Source: Bacteroidota bacterium (GTDB lineage: Bacteria; Bacteroidota; Ignavibacteria; Kryptoniales; JAKASW01). Taken from it: DNA of 10,203 nt. The translations under genes were made by a program, and so were the position numbers. The notes below the pieces were generated by a model. It saw only the letters and a program-made list of their open reading frames with translations. It was not told the origin of the DNA and searched no databases. Location: positions 1 to 10,203 of the forward strand of contig JAJYJD010000118.1 in NCBI GenBank assembly GCA_021789755.1, written 5' to 3'. Shown in pieces: positions 1 through 5,861 of the stretch (its first letter is position 1; every line of letters starts with the position of its first letter).

Positions 1-2
1 TG

Positions 3-266
3 GAAGCTGCAGATATAACCCTCGTCAGAAACGATCTGAGACTTGTACCCGTGTCTATCAGCCTTTCAAAGCGTACACTAAGAGTGATAAAGGAAAACCT
101 ATTCTGGGCATTCTTTTACAATGTCATCCTGATACCGCTTGCCGCCGGCGTGCTGTACCCGATTACGGGCTGGCAGCTTAACCCGATGATCGCTTCTGTG
201 GCTATGGCACTCAGTTCCGTCAGCGTAGTAAGCAACTCATTGAGGTTGAAGAAAATAAAGGTCTGA
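3..266 (+). CDS. copA: Copper-translocating P-type ATPase, C-terminal fragment (window edge)
   Basis: This is the last 87 codons of a heavy-metal P1B-type ATPase that pumps Cu+ out of the cytoplasm. The open frame runs in from the left edge, so no start is visible. The first residues read EAADITLVRNDL, which matches the conserved stretch after the P-domain hinge in CopA proteins ('...AIEAADITLVRNDL'). The ENLFWAFFYN motif and two hydrophobic helices follow (roughly FFYNVILIPLAAGVLYP and PMIASVAMALSSVSVVSNSL), which are the final membrane pair of the pump. SVVSNSLRLKK near the C-terminus is typical of Cu+ ATPases, where the Asn and Ser residues contribute to metal sites. The frame stops at TGA 264-266. 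A CopZ-like chaperone begins 38 bp downstream on the same strand, which supports copper as the substrate. An Ag+ specificity cannot be excluded. Confidence 0.93.
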   Translation, partial: EAADITLVRNDLRLVPVSISLSKRTLRVIKENLFWAFFYNVILIPLAAGVLYPITGWQLNPMIASVAMALSSVSVVSNSLRLKKIKV

Positions 267-304
267 TTGTAATTCGCAGCTCAAAGAACTGGAAGGAGAT
301 TGAC

Positions 305-532
305 TTGTTCAGGTTCGGATCCAAGAAAACGACACTGACGGTGGAAGGGATGACCTGTCACCATTGCGAGATGACTGTCGAAAAGGCACTCATGGAAATT
401 GATGGGGTTAGCGCGGCCAAAGCCGACCACACCAGAAATGCTGTGGAGGTTGAATTCAAAAAAGATTTGGATCTCGCTCAGGTCAAAACGAAGGTCGAAA
501 AAGCAGGATACAAGTTCGTTTCCTCCAATTAA
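305..532 (+). CDS. copZ: CopZ-like copper chaperone (HMA domain)
   Basis: This is a 75-residue single heavy-metal-associated domain with a beta-alpha-beta-beta-alpha-beta fold. Its metal-binding loop is GMTCHHC, with Cys18 and Cys21 as the thiol ligands. Such proteins bind Cu+ in the cytoplasm and deliver it to the CopA ATPase, whose gene ends 38 bp upstream, so the two are very likely cotranscribed. The start chosen is TTG at 305-307, because a strong ribosome-binding site (GGAAGGAG, 291-298) sits 6 bases before it. The next ATG lies inside the metal-binding loop and would destroy the domain. AGYKF near the C-terminus is also typical of the family. Free chaperones often have MxCxxC followed by His or Ala; the two His residues between the cysteines here are somewhat unusual. 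No signal peptide is present. Copper rather than another soft metal is inferred from the neighbour. Confidence 0.9.
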   Translation: MFRFGSKKTTLTVEGMTCHHCEMTVEKALMEIDGVSAAKADHTRNAVEVEFKKDLDLAQVKTKVEKAGYKFVSSN

Positions 533-561
533 TGGAGTCGGGATATACGGCCCTTAAAATT

Positions 562-597
562 GATTCGCCGTCCGGGGAAAGCATGGGACGGCGAGTT
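562..597. terminator. Hairpin between convergent copZ and ccmF, possible bidirectional terminator
   Basis: A perfect 9-bp GC-rich stem (TCGCCGTCC at 565-573 pairing with GGACGGCGA at 586-594) extends to 12 pairs with wobble and A-T pairs. It encloses a 12-base loop. On the plus strand it is followed by TTTGTTGTTC, and on the minus strand by AATTTTAAGGG, so both sides are T-rich but neither has a long uninterrupted T-run. It lies 30 bp after the copZ stop and 31 bp beyond the ccmF stop, as expected for a shared terminator of convergent operons. Position and stem quality support the call; the weak T-tracts reduce confidence. Confidence 0.6.
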
Positions 598-628
598 TGT
601 TGTTCGGATATGATCGTATATATATAAT

Positions 629-3007
629 CTAGATGGATTCCCTCAAGAGATCTTCCCGCCGCCTTCTCCAGGTTATTATGAATCCGATGACCATGATAAT
701 TACGCCGCCCCACACGAGGTTTATAAACGGCTTGATGGTCGCTTCGATGACAAGAACTTGTTTTGTGTCCTGAGGTTGTTGCTGGGCTTGCTTCAGGAGG
801 GCGATATCGGGGGACTTATTGGCAGGCATATAAGCAAGATCGATAGATGCCTGCTTTGTCTTATCGTCGACGTGAACGTCGGTTACCGTGAATTGGTCGC
901 CCGCCTTCGTCCGGACAGTGTGCAGTTGAGATGCGCCGGTTGGATCAATCCGATTTGTCGGCATAATGGTCTCGGTTTTGCCGTCTGCGGTCTTTAATTC
1001 GACGATCGAGCCGAGCTGGAAAGCCTTTCCGTCTATCATTGCCTGTCGCTCGTTACCGGGTACCTGAAATCCTTTGAAGGTAAAAGTGAATCTGCCCGTT
1101 GTGGCCGGCTCATTCAGTGTCAGGGGTACGCTGATTCCGTACTGTGATGTCTGAAGGCCGCTGCCGCCTTCTTCTTCAAGAGACTGGGGCGACAGATAGA
1201 GGTCGCGGGTCAGCATGTTTCCGGCAATGAAAGCGAGCAGATGCGGATGGGTGAAAGCATCGTAGTTGACAAGGCTGAAAATATACGGGTGTCTCATGAT
1301 AGCGCCGTCGTTGTATGAACTCGCGTACATGATGAGGGGTGCATTGAACTTGCTTTTTCCACTCTGTACCACCACGTCGTATGCCGTCTTCTCGTTGTCA
1401 ACCTGTCGCGGACCGACATAGGTGAGCTCGTATCCGAATGCCTGAGCGGGCTGGTTTTCCGGTAGCGCGAGCGTGACATGTTTGTCGTAGTGCGTCGATG
1501 CAATTATACCGATGAAAAGGATCGCGACGCCGATGTGCGAAAGGGAAGCGCCGAGGAACTTGGGATTCCCCCTGGCAATTTTATATGCTATTTCAAGGTT
1601 TACGAAGAGAGCGAAGGCGCTCGAGATGAAGAAAAGAATCATGCCGATGTCGTGCATTCCGGCGACAATTACGATGGCCGTGACGATCGCGGCCGCAGTG
1701 AAGGGAAATTGAATAGTTCTGAGTAGCGTCTGCGAATTCGATTTCTTCCACCAGAAAAGCTGGCCGAGGCCTATCATCGCCGCCATGAAAATCGCCAGCG
1801 GAAGATTTGTCTTGATATAATAGCTGGTGTCTATGGCGCTCGATTTCCCTTTGATGATGTTCGTTATGAGAGGCGCACTTGTGCCTATGAGAGTGAAGCC
1901 GGCGATGACAACTAGTGCAGAGGCGCCGAGGAAGAGCGCGAATTCCCTTGACGTGAATGTGTAATTGATCCTCTGCTTCGGGATTCCTTTGACCCGCAGC
2001 ATGTACAAACCGAAACCGAGTATCGAAAAGAACCCGATGAAGACTACGAGGAGGATATACACCCACATCCCGGGTGTGACGAAGCTGTGGACTGAAGTGT
2101 CCCCGAGTACGCCGCTTCTGGTGAGAAAAGTGCTGTAGAGAACAAGGAGAAATGGCATCATTCCCATGATGAAGTTGGCTCTCTTGAAGCCGCCCGTTCG
2201 ACGCTGAACCAGGAGTGTATGTATTGAGGCGACGGCGAAAAGCCACGGAATGAAAGATGAATTTTCAACCGGGTCCCATCCCCAGAAGCCTCCCCAGCCC
2301 AACGTCTCGTACGCCCAGAAACCGCCGAGCGTGATTCCAAATCCGAGGACAGCCGAAGTAAAAAGCGTCCACGGTACAGCCACCTTTGTCCAGTTATCAT
2401 GGTCCTTCCTCAAAAGGCCGGAGAAAGCATGGGCGAATGGCACGGCGGTGGAGGCGAATCCGAGAAATAAAATGGGCGGGTGGATCACGATCCAGAGATT
2501 CTCGAGAAGAGGATTGAGCCCCCTGCCGTCATCCGGCATGAATCCTTTGTGTACTGTCTGCGGCCATGTCTGCCAGACATGTTCAAATGGATTCTTAGCC
2601 ATGGTCATCAGAACAAGGAATGCGGCTATTGCAGAAAATATTCCCATCACCGACGACTCGTAATGGTGCTTCCTGGCATATACCATAAGGATGAGACCGA
2701 TTATGGCTGTATACATCGTCCAGAGCATGAAACTGCCTTCCTGTCCGACGTAGAACGAGGAAATCAGAAGCGGCGGGTGAAGTTGGTAGGAGCTGTAGCT
2801 CCAGACGTAAGTGTACTGGAACTGGTGTGTGAGGACGAGGTTCATCAAATACCCGGCTGTCAACAGGATGAAGACGGCTCCGGTGTGAAAACCGATTCTC
2901 GCTACCTTCAGGTATTTATCGTTGCCGCTGAAAAAATTATATGTATATGCAAAAGTGGCAGTCAGCATTCCTGCGAATGCCACATAAATAAGAGCTAGGC
3001 CCAGCAT
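629..3007 (-). CDS. ccmF: Cytochrome c maturation heme lyase subunit CcmF
   Basis: This is a 792-residue polytopic inner-membrane protein of the CcmF/heme-handling family. It takes heme from holo-CcmE and joins it to the CXXCH motif of apocytochrome c on the outer face. The tryptophan-rich WWD heme motif is visible at about residues 238-246 (WGGFWGWDP, followed by VENSS). His176 (in VIHPP), His308 (SVHSF), His263 (SIHTLL) and His491 (LSHIGVA) fit the four His ligands conserved in the family. The protein opens with an N-terminal hydrophobic helix and closes with a last helix at about 763-780 and a basic tail (RRRRED). The span from about 505 to 762 is a hydrophilic, presumably periplasmic, domain. 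Classical CcmF proteins are near 650 residues, so the extra length lies there. ATG 3007-3005 is preceded by AGAGGG at a good distance and follows the ccmE stop by 12 bp. This is the last gene of the operon. Confidence 0.95.
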   Translation of the reverse strand: MLGLALIYVAFAGMLTATFAYTYNFFSGNDKYLKVARIGFHTGAVFILLTAGYLMNLVLTHQFQYTYVWSYSSYQLHPPLLISSFYVGQEGSFMLWTMYTAIIGLILMVYARKHHYESSVMGIFSAIAAFLVLMTMAKNPFEHVWQTWPQTVHKGFMPDDGRGLNPLLENLWIVIHPPILFLGFASTAVPFAHAFSGLLRKDHDNWTKVAVPWTLFTSAVLGFGITLGGFWAYETLGWGGFWGWDPVENSSFIPWLFAVASIHTLLVQRRTGGFKRANFIMGMMPFLLVLYSTFLTRSGVLGDTSVHSFVTPGMWVYILLVVFIGFFSILGFGLYMLRVKGIPKQRINYTFTSREFALFLGASALVVIAGFTLIGTSAPLITNIIKGKSSAIDTSYYIKTNLPLAIFMAAMIGLGQLFWWKKSNSQTLLRTIQFPFTAAAIVTAIVIVAGMHDIGMILFFISSAFALFVNLEIAYKIARGNPKFLGASLSHIGVAILFIGIIASTHYDKHVTLALPENQPAQAFGYELTYVGPRQVDNEKTAYDVVVQSGKSKFNAPLIMYASSYNDGAIMRHPYIFSLVNYDAFTHPHLLAFIAGNMLTRDLYLSPQSLEEEGGSGLQTSQYGISVPLTLNEPATTGRFTFTFKGFQVPGNERQAMIDGKAFQLGSIVELKTADGKTETIMPTNRIDPTGASQLHTVRTKAGDQFTVTDVHVDDKTKQASIDLAYMPANKSPDIALLKQAQQQPQDTKQVLVIEATIKPFINLVWGGVIIMVIGFIITWRRRREDLLRESI

Positions 3008-3019
3008 TATGTACCCTCT

Positions 3020-3430
3020 TTAATTGTAACTGCTTGAAGCCTCTTGTGTGGAGGCCTGCGGTCCCGTCTTGGATTGATATTTCGATGGGCACTTGGTGAG
3101 AACTTCGCTCGCCTGAAAGGCTCCGTCTTCGTAACGGCCTTTGGCGACCACGTCGTTGGCGATTTCAAAATTGTTCGGCTTGGCGCCGGCGAGCACAACG
3201 GGCATGATCGTCTTTTCGTCGTCCATCATGTAGAAGTGGAATGTATTCGTGTTCGGATCGTAGTAAGTCTTCATGTCTTTGACCCATGATCCTTTTACCT
3301 GGACGGTCCGCTGAGTTTGCTCGGCCGCCTTTGCGGATACGTACGCGATATTGTTCTGCATGAACGAGATCGCGCCGAACACAATAAAGGCTACTATCAC
3401 TATCCCCGCAATTATGTATTTTGCTTTCAT
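3020..3430 (-). CDS. ccmE: Cytochrome c maturation heme chaperone CcmE, Cys-type (CPSKY) variant
   Basis: This is a 136-residue membrane-anchored periplasmic heme carrier. Residues about 4-23 form a single N-terminal hydrophobic anchor. An OB-fold beta-barrel follows, with recognisable CcmE stretches (VQVKGSWVKD near 44-53, NTFHFYMMDD near 62-71, VVAKGRYEDGAFQASEVLTK near 94-113). In the classical protein the heme is bound covalently by His in a HxxxY motif just after the barrel. Here the corresponding sequence is LTKCPSKY, with Cys114 and Tyr118, which is the CxxxY form described for 'System I*' in some bacteria and archaea. The C-terminal tail after 118 is short, polar and probably disordered. 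ATG 3430-3428 overlaps the ccmD stop as ATGA, indicating translational coupling, and ccmF starts 12 bp downstream. Family assignment is firm; heme attachment to Cys114 is inferred from the motif. Confidence 0.93.
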   Translation of the reverse strand: MKAKYIIAGIVIVAFIVFGAISFMQNNIAYVSAKAAEQTQRTVQVKGSWVKDMKTYYDPNTNTFHFYMMDDEKTIMPVVLAGAKPNNFEIANDVVAKGRYEDGAFQASEVLTKCPSKYQSKTGPQASTQEASSSYN

Positions 3431-3588
3431 CTCAAGTTCTCCTTTTCAGCTTCATTCTTCTCATAGAGCTTGCTCACCTTCTTATCTAAACGATATAAAT
3501 AGATAAAGATTCCCAGCCAAATCACTAAAACGATAGCAAGCACGACATAAAGGGAATGATCATTCAGGAAGTTATAAAGGGAGTCCAT
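3427..3588 (-). CDS. ccmD: CcmD-like small membrane protein of the heme exporter complex
   Basis: This 53-residue open frame was found by reading the gap between ccmC and ccmE. It begins MDSLYNFLNDHSLYVVLA, continues as one hydrophobic helix (about residues 13-32, ending in IFIYLY), and ends in a charged tail rich in Lys and Glu (RLDKKVSKLYEKNEAEKE). That layout of one membrane helix followed by a charged cytoplasmic tail is the CcmD pattern. In characterised systems CcmD stabilises the CcmA-B-C complex and helps release holo-CcmE. The ATG at 3588-3586 directly abuts the ccmC TAA with no spacer. A GGAG site at 3601-3598, inside the end of ccmC, lies 9 bases upstream. The TGA overlaps the ccmE start by ATGA. 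CcmD sequences are poorly conserved, so the call rests mainly on size, topology and position between ccmC and ccmE. Confidence 0.85.
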   Translation of the reverse strand: MDSLYNFLNDHSLYVVLAIVLVIWLGIFIYLYRLDKKVSKLYEKNEAEKENLR

Positions 3589-4266
3589 TTATTCGATCTC
3601 CGTGTGGTTGTTGTAAGTCAGAATACCGATCTTCGATCTCAGCTGGAAGAGCCAGACATAAAGAAAGCTGAAGCCCAGTAGAGATGCGTAGAAGACGTAC
3701 CGCATGTTTGCATCCATGTACATCTTGCCGTTCGCGTTGACGATCGGGGCGGGGGAGCCTTCGCCCGGGTGCAGTCCGGTCATCATCCTCGGCATTATGA
3801 AGACGAAGAATGGGACTGTCACGAAGGCTACGATCGAGTAGACCGCGGAAAGTGTGGCGCGTCTCTCTTCGATCTCCAGTGCACTCCGGAGGGAAAAATA
3901 CGCCCCGTAGATCAACAGCAGGACAAAGATCGAAGTCTCTCTTGGGTCCCAGTTCCAAAAACTTCCCCAATTGAATTTTGCCCATATTGAGCCGGTTATG
4001 GTCGCCAGGATGCTGAAGATAAAGCCGAGTTCAGCCGCTGTCGCAGACTTGATATCCATCTTCATGTCTTTCTTCCTGAGGTATGCAATTCCATACCACA
4101 TGGACATGAAGAAAGCCAGCACTGCCAGCCAGGACATCGGGACATGGAAAAATATTATCCGCGCCTTGGCGCCAAGCCCGGGGATATATCCTATCGGCAT
4201 GGCTATACCGATCGCGACAACCGCCGCGATCCAGATGCCGATGCTAATTTTCATCCAATTTTTCAC
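3589..4266 (-). CDS. ccmC: Heme exporter/heme-handling protein CcmC
   Basis: This is a 225-residue inner-membrane protein with about six helices. It loads heme onto CcmE. The WWD motif is at residues 100-107 (WGSFWNWDP, followed by RETS). The two flanking His ligands expected in CcmC are visible as His41 (IIFFHVPMSW) and His166 (GLHPGEG). The length is close to the usual 220-250. The GTG start at 4266-4264 is preferred: GGAGAG lies 5 bases upstream, and the codon directly follows the ccmB TAA stop without a gap, as in a tightly coupled operon. An ATG four codons later (4254-4252) has a poorer spacing to that site. The stop at 3591-3589 abuts the ccmD start. The same WWD domain occurs in CcsA proteins of System II, but the ccmB, ccmD and ccmE neighbours settle the assignment. 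Confidence 0.95.
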   Translation of the reverse strand: MKNWMKISIGIWIAAVVAIGIAMPIGYIPGLGAKARIIFFHVPMSWLAVLAFFMSMWYGIAYLRKKDMKMDIKSATAAELGFIFSILATITGSIWAKFNWGSFWNWDPRETSIFVLLLIYGAYFSLRSALEIEERRATLSAVYSIVAFVTVPFFVFIMPRMMTGLHPGEGSPAPIVNANGKMYMDANMRYVFYASLLGFSFLYVWLFQLRSKIGILTYNNHTEIE

Positions 4267-4965
4267 TTAATCTCTCCAGACAAAGTCGAACAAAACAATG
4301 GCAACTGTCGATACGACGACACTGTAGGAAAACATAATCTTGAAATCGCCCGCTGCTTCCCCAAACGCGGCCCCGTCGGTGGACAGCCTCGTCGCATCGA
4401 TCACGCTCATAAGAAGTGGCAACAATATTGGAAACGAAAGGACGGGATACAGAGTTCCTTTCGAATTGGCCTTTGAAATTATGGCGGCAATGAAAGTCGA
4501 TGCAGAAGAGAGACCAAAACTACCGATGAGAATTGTTATAAAGAAAATCGAAGGTGTCTTGACGACAAATGAAGGCATGGTCAGCGTGTAGGCGATGATT
4601 ATCATGATGTTAAGAACGTAGATCAGCAGGGAATTGAAGAGGAGCTTACCGGTGAGGACCGATGAAGGTTTGACCCAGAGCTGAAGGGTCATCGACGTTC
4701 CTCGCTCTTCTTCACTCACAAAGGAGCGTGAAAGGCCGCTCATGGCAGCGAAGAAAATTATGATCCACAGGATCCCCGCCGACAGGCTTGGGGAGACTGT
4801 CTCACCGGCCGTGGAGAAGAGGATTATTGAGAGGGTAACTATGACAAACATCAGGAGTGAATTGAGGGCGTAGCGGGTCCGCAATTCGCTGTTCAGGTCC
4901 TTGCTGAATATTGCTACGGCTCCTCTCATTGAGATAAAGATAGCCCTCATATACCTCATCTTCAA
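4267..4965 (-). CDS. ccmB: Heme exporter ABC permease CcmB
   Basis: This is a membrane permease of up to 232 residues with about six hydrophobic helices. It belongs to the CcmB family, which pairs with the ATPase CcmA and with CcmC and CcmD to energise release of heme-loaded CcmE. Typical segments are KDLNSELRTRYALNSLLMF near the N-terminus, SRSFVSEEERGTSMTLQL in the middle, and the Pro-rich YPVLSFPILLPLL helix late in the protein. The longest frame begins at TTG 4965. ATG codons at 4959-4957 and 4950-4948 are equally plausible starts, and none has a convincing Shine-Dalgarno site, so the N-terminus is uncertain by up to five residues. It is the first gene of the operon. No ccmA is found upstream, where divergent tRNA genes begin, so the partner ATPase must be encoded elsewhere. 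Confidence 0.92.
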   Translation of the reverse strand: MKMRYMRAIFISMRGAVAIFSKDLNSELRTRYALNSLLMFVIVTLSIILFSTAGETVSPSLSAGILWIIIFFAAMSGLSRSFVSEEERGTSMTLQLWVKPSSVLTGKLLFNSLLIYVLNIMIIIAYTLTMPSFVVKTPSIFFITILIGSFGLSSASTFIAAIISKANSKGTLYPVLSFPILLPLLMSVIDATRLSTDGAAFGEAAGDFKIMFSYSVVVSTVAIVLFDFVWRD

Positions 4966-5009
4966 GGAATGGCGGGATTGCAGGCAGCGGGCAATGAGAA
5001 GGTTTTTGC

Positions 5010-5038
5010 TTGGAGACCTCTCCCCGAAGTGTTAAATT
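5010..5038 (+). promoter_or_regulatory. Candidate sigma70-like promoter for the tandem tRNA-Ser genes
   Basis: TTGGAG at 5010-5015 and TAAATT at 5033-5038 are separated by 17 bases, which would place the start about 40 bases before the first tRNA. The -35 matches only the first three consensus bases and the -10 four of six. The case rests on spacing and position. The -10 is shared with a minus-strand candidate. Confidence 0.35.
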
Positions 5039-5064
5039 TACACGCTTGCGCGTGTTGGACTCAA
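5035..5064 (-). promoter_or_regulatory. Candidate sigma70-like promoter for the ccmBCDEF operon
   Basis: Read on the minus strand, TTGAGT (5064-5059) and TAAATT (5040-5035) are 18 bases apart, each matching four of six consensus positions. Transcription would start near 5028, about 60-80 bases before ccmB. An inverted repeat (5040-5055) occupies most of the spacer. Confidence 0.4.
5040..5055. repeat. Inverted repeat in the ccmB/tRNA divergent promoter region
   Basis: ACACGC at 5040-5045 and GCGTGT at 5050-5055 are perfect inverted copies separated by TTGC. It sits in the spacer of the minus-strand promoter candidate and just after the predicted plus-strand start. It could be an operator for a dimeric regulator or a small RNA hairpin. 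Chance occurrence is possible. Confidence 0.4.
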
Positions 5065-5086
5065 TTCCTTCCGCCCAAGTTCTTCC

Positions 5087-5174
5087 GGAGAGGTGCGAGA
5101 GTGGTTGAATCGGCTCGCCTGGAGAGCGAGTTACCGCCAAAAGCGGTACGTGGGTTCGAATCCCACCCTCTCCG
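5087..5174 (+). tRNA. tRNA-Ser (anticodon GGA)
   Basis: This 88-nt class II tRNA folds completely. The acceptor stem is GGAGAGG with CCTCTCC, and the D-arm begins with GAGAGTGGTTGAATCGG. The anticodon stem is CTCGC/GCGAG around the loop CTGGAGA, giving anticodon GGA, which reads UCC and UCU. The long variable arm is ACCGC/GCGGT, and the T-arm is GTGGG-TTCGAAT-CCCAC. The discriminator base is G5174, as usual for serine. The 3' CCA is not encoded and must be added. It is the first of two serine tRNAs in the same direction and is divergent from the ccm operon. Confidence 0.97.
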
Positions 5175-5209
5175 CGGAAAAACGCGTTTGTATGGACGGG
5201 TAGATTTAT

Positions 5210-5296
5210 GGAGAGGTGCGAGAGTGGTTGAATCGGCCGGTCTCGAAAACCGGAATACCCTTCGGGGTATCGAGGGTTCGAATCCCTCCCTCTCCG
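5210..5296 (+). tRNA. tRNA-Ser (anticodon CGA)
   Basis: This 87-nt class II tRNA begins 35 bases after the first one. The acceptor stem is again GGAGAGG/CCTCTCC. The anticodon stem is CCGGT/ACCGG around CTCGAAA, giving anticodon CGA, which reads UCG. The variable arm is TACCC-TTCG-GGGTA, the T-arm is GAGGG-TTCGAAT-CCCTC, and the discriminator is G5296. CCA is not encoded. The first 28 bases are identical to those of the upstream tRNA-Ser, consistent with shared SerRS identity elements or duplication. Both are probably on one transcript. Confidence 0.97.
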
Positions 5297-5329
5297 CTCG
5301 ACTATGCTAGGGCTTCGTCGAGCAGGCGG

Positions 5330-5362
5330 GACTGAGTGCCGTAAGATCGACGCGGCTTAGTC
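5330..5362 (+). other. Potential stem-loop between tRNA-Ser(CGA) and the GIY-YIG gene
   Basis: GACTGAG (5330-5336) can pair with CTTAGTC (5356-5362), with one G-T wobble. CCG (5339-5341) can pair with CGG (5353-5355) after a two-base bulge, leaving an 11-base loop. It lies in a GC-rich leader between a tRNA end and a start codon. No known riboswitch or RNA family is recognised, and its significance is unproven. Confidence 0.35.
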
Positions 5363-5419
5363 TGGCAGGTTGCATGAGTGCGGGTCTTGTCGAAATACGG
5401 AAGAGTGAGGGGGTGTAGT

Positions 5420-5662
5420 ATGTCGTGGTGGTACGTTTACTTTCTCAAGAGTCTGATCAAAGACGATGTTCATTTTGGGTCGACGGACAACCTGTACAGT
5501 GGAACGAATCAGCATAACAACGGCTATGTACAGCTTACGAAGGCATACAGGCTGATGGAACTGGCAGTTTATGTTGCCGTGAGGACGGCGAAGAAGGCCC
5601 GGAAATTGGGCAAATGCCTGAAGAAAGACTCAGGCAAGACCATCCTCGATATGGGTGATTAA
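5420..5662 (+). CDS. Degenerate GIY-YIG domain protein (UPF0213/YhbQ-like), probably inactive
   Basis: This 80-residue protein has the outline of a stand-alone GIY-YIG nuclease domain. WYVYFLKS at 4-11 corresponds to the usual WYVYILKS. FGSTDNL at 19-25 corresponds to YIGSTNDL, and QHNNG at 31-35 to EHNNG. An ELAVYVAVRTAKKARK stretch with CLKKDSGK follows, in place of the usual YYEEF...EARKRE..LKSGSG. The residues expected for catalysis are missing. The second-motif Tyr is His18, the conserved Arg of LxRRLxxH falls at Ser27/Gly28, and the metal-binding Glu of the YxE segment is Ala53. ATG 5420 is chosen because GAGGGGG (5407-5413) precedes it properly and the domain starts there. An in-frame GTG at 5378 would add 14 unrelated residues. 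The reading frame is intact, so this may be a decaying gene or a non-catalytic nucleic-acid-binding protein. Small GIY-YIG genes beside tRNAs are known in related genomes, as I recall. Confidence 0.72.
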   Translation: MSWWYVYFLKSLIKDDVHFGSTDNLYSGTNQHNNGYVQLTKAYRLMELAVYVAVRTAKKARKLGKCLKKDSGKTILDMGD

Positions 5663-5861
5663 GCTTCAACGTATCGATACAAGTTGCGGGTTTTACGTTG
5701 CTTTGCCTGCTTATTACCAATAAGATATATAGGGCCTTTCTGCCGATTCATGGCAGGGAATACGGACGGGGCATCGCGTCGATTTCACGGTTGACATTTT
5801 CCGATTGGTTGTCTGAGGTGGTACGAAACAGCCGAAAAAGAGGGGGGCAAAAAGCAAATTC

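Noticed and set aside
1593..2246. 217-codon minus-strand frame inside ccmF
   Set aside because: The product is rich in Arg and His with no hydrophobic pattern, as expected from an out-of-frame reading of ccmF, whose own frame is firmly identified.
4966..5086. Possible remnant of ccmA upstream of ccmB
   Set aside because: Translating the interval in the ccmB frame and neighbouring frames shows no Walker or ABC signature; it is only a promoter-sized gap.
5297..5322. CTCGAC...GTCGAG hairpin directly after tRNA-Ser(CGA)
   Set aside because: A 6-bp stem with a 14-base loop and no T-tract does not support a rho-independent terminator. It is mentioned only as part of the leader.
5671..5680. Palindrome GTATCGATAC after the GIY-YIG gene
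   Set aside because: A single 10-bp palindrome is easily due to chance, and it has no loop or T-run.
5698..5726. TTGCTT-N17-TAAGAT as a second promoter for the TPR gene
   Set aside because: The spacing fits, but the -35 is poor and it lies about 185 bp upstream of the start. The candidate at 5862-5890 is closer and better.
5791..5796. Perfect TTGACA -35 hexamer
   Set aside because: No acceptable -10 element occurs 16-19 bases downstream.
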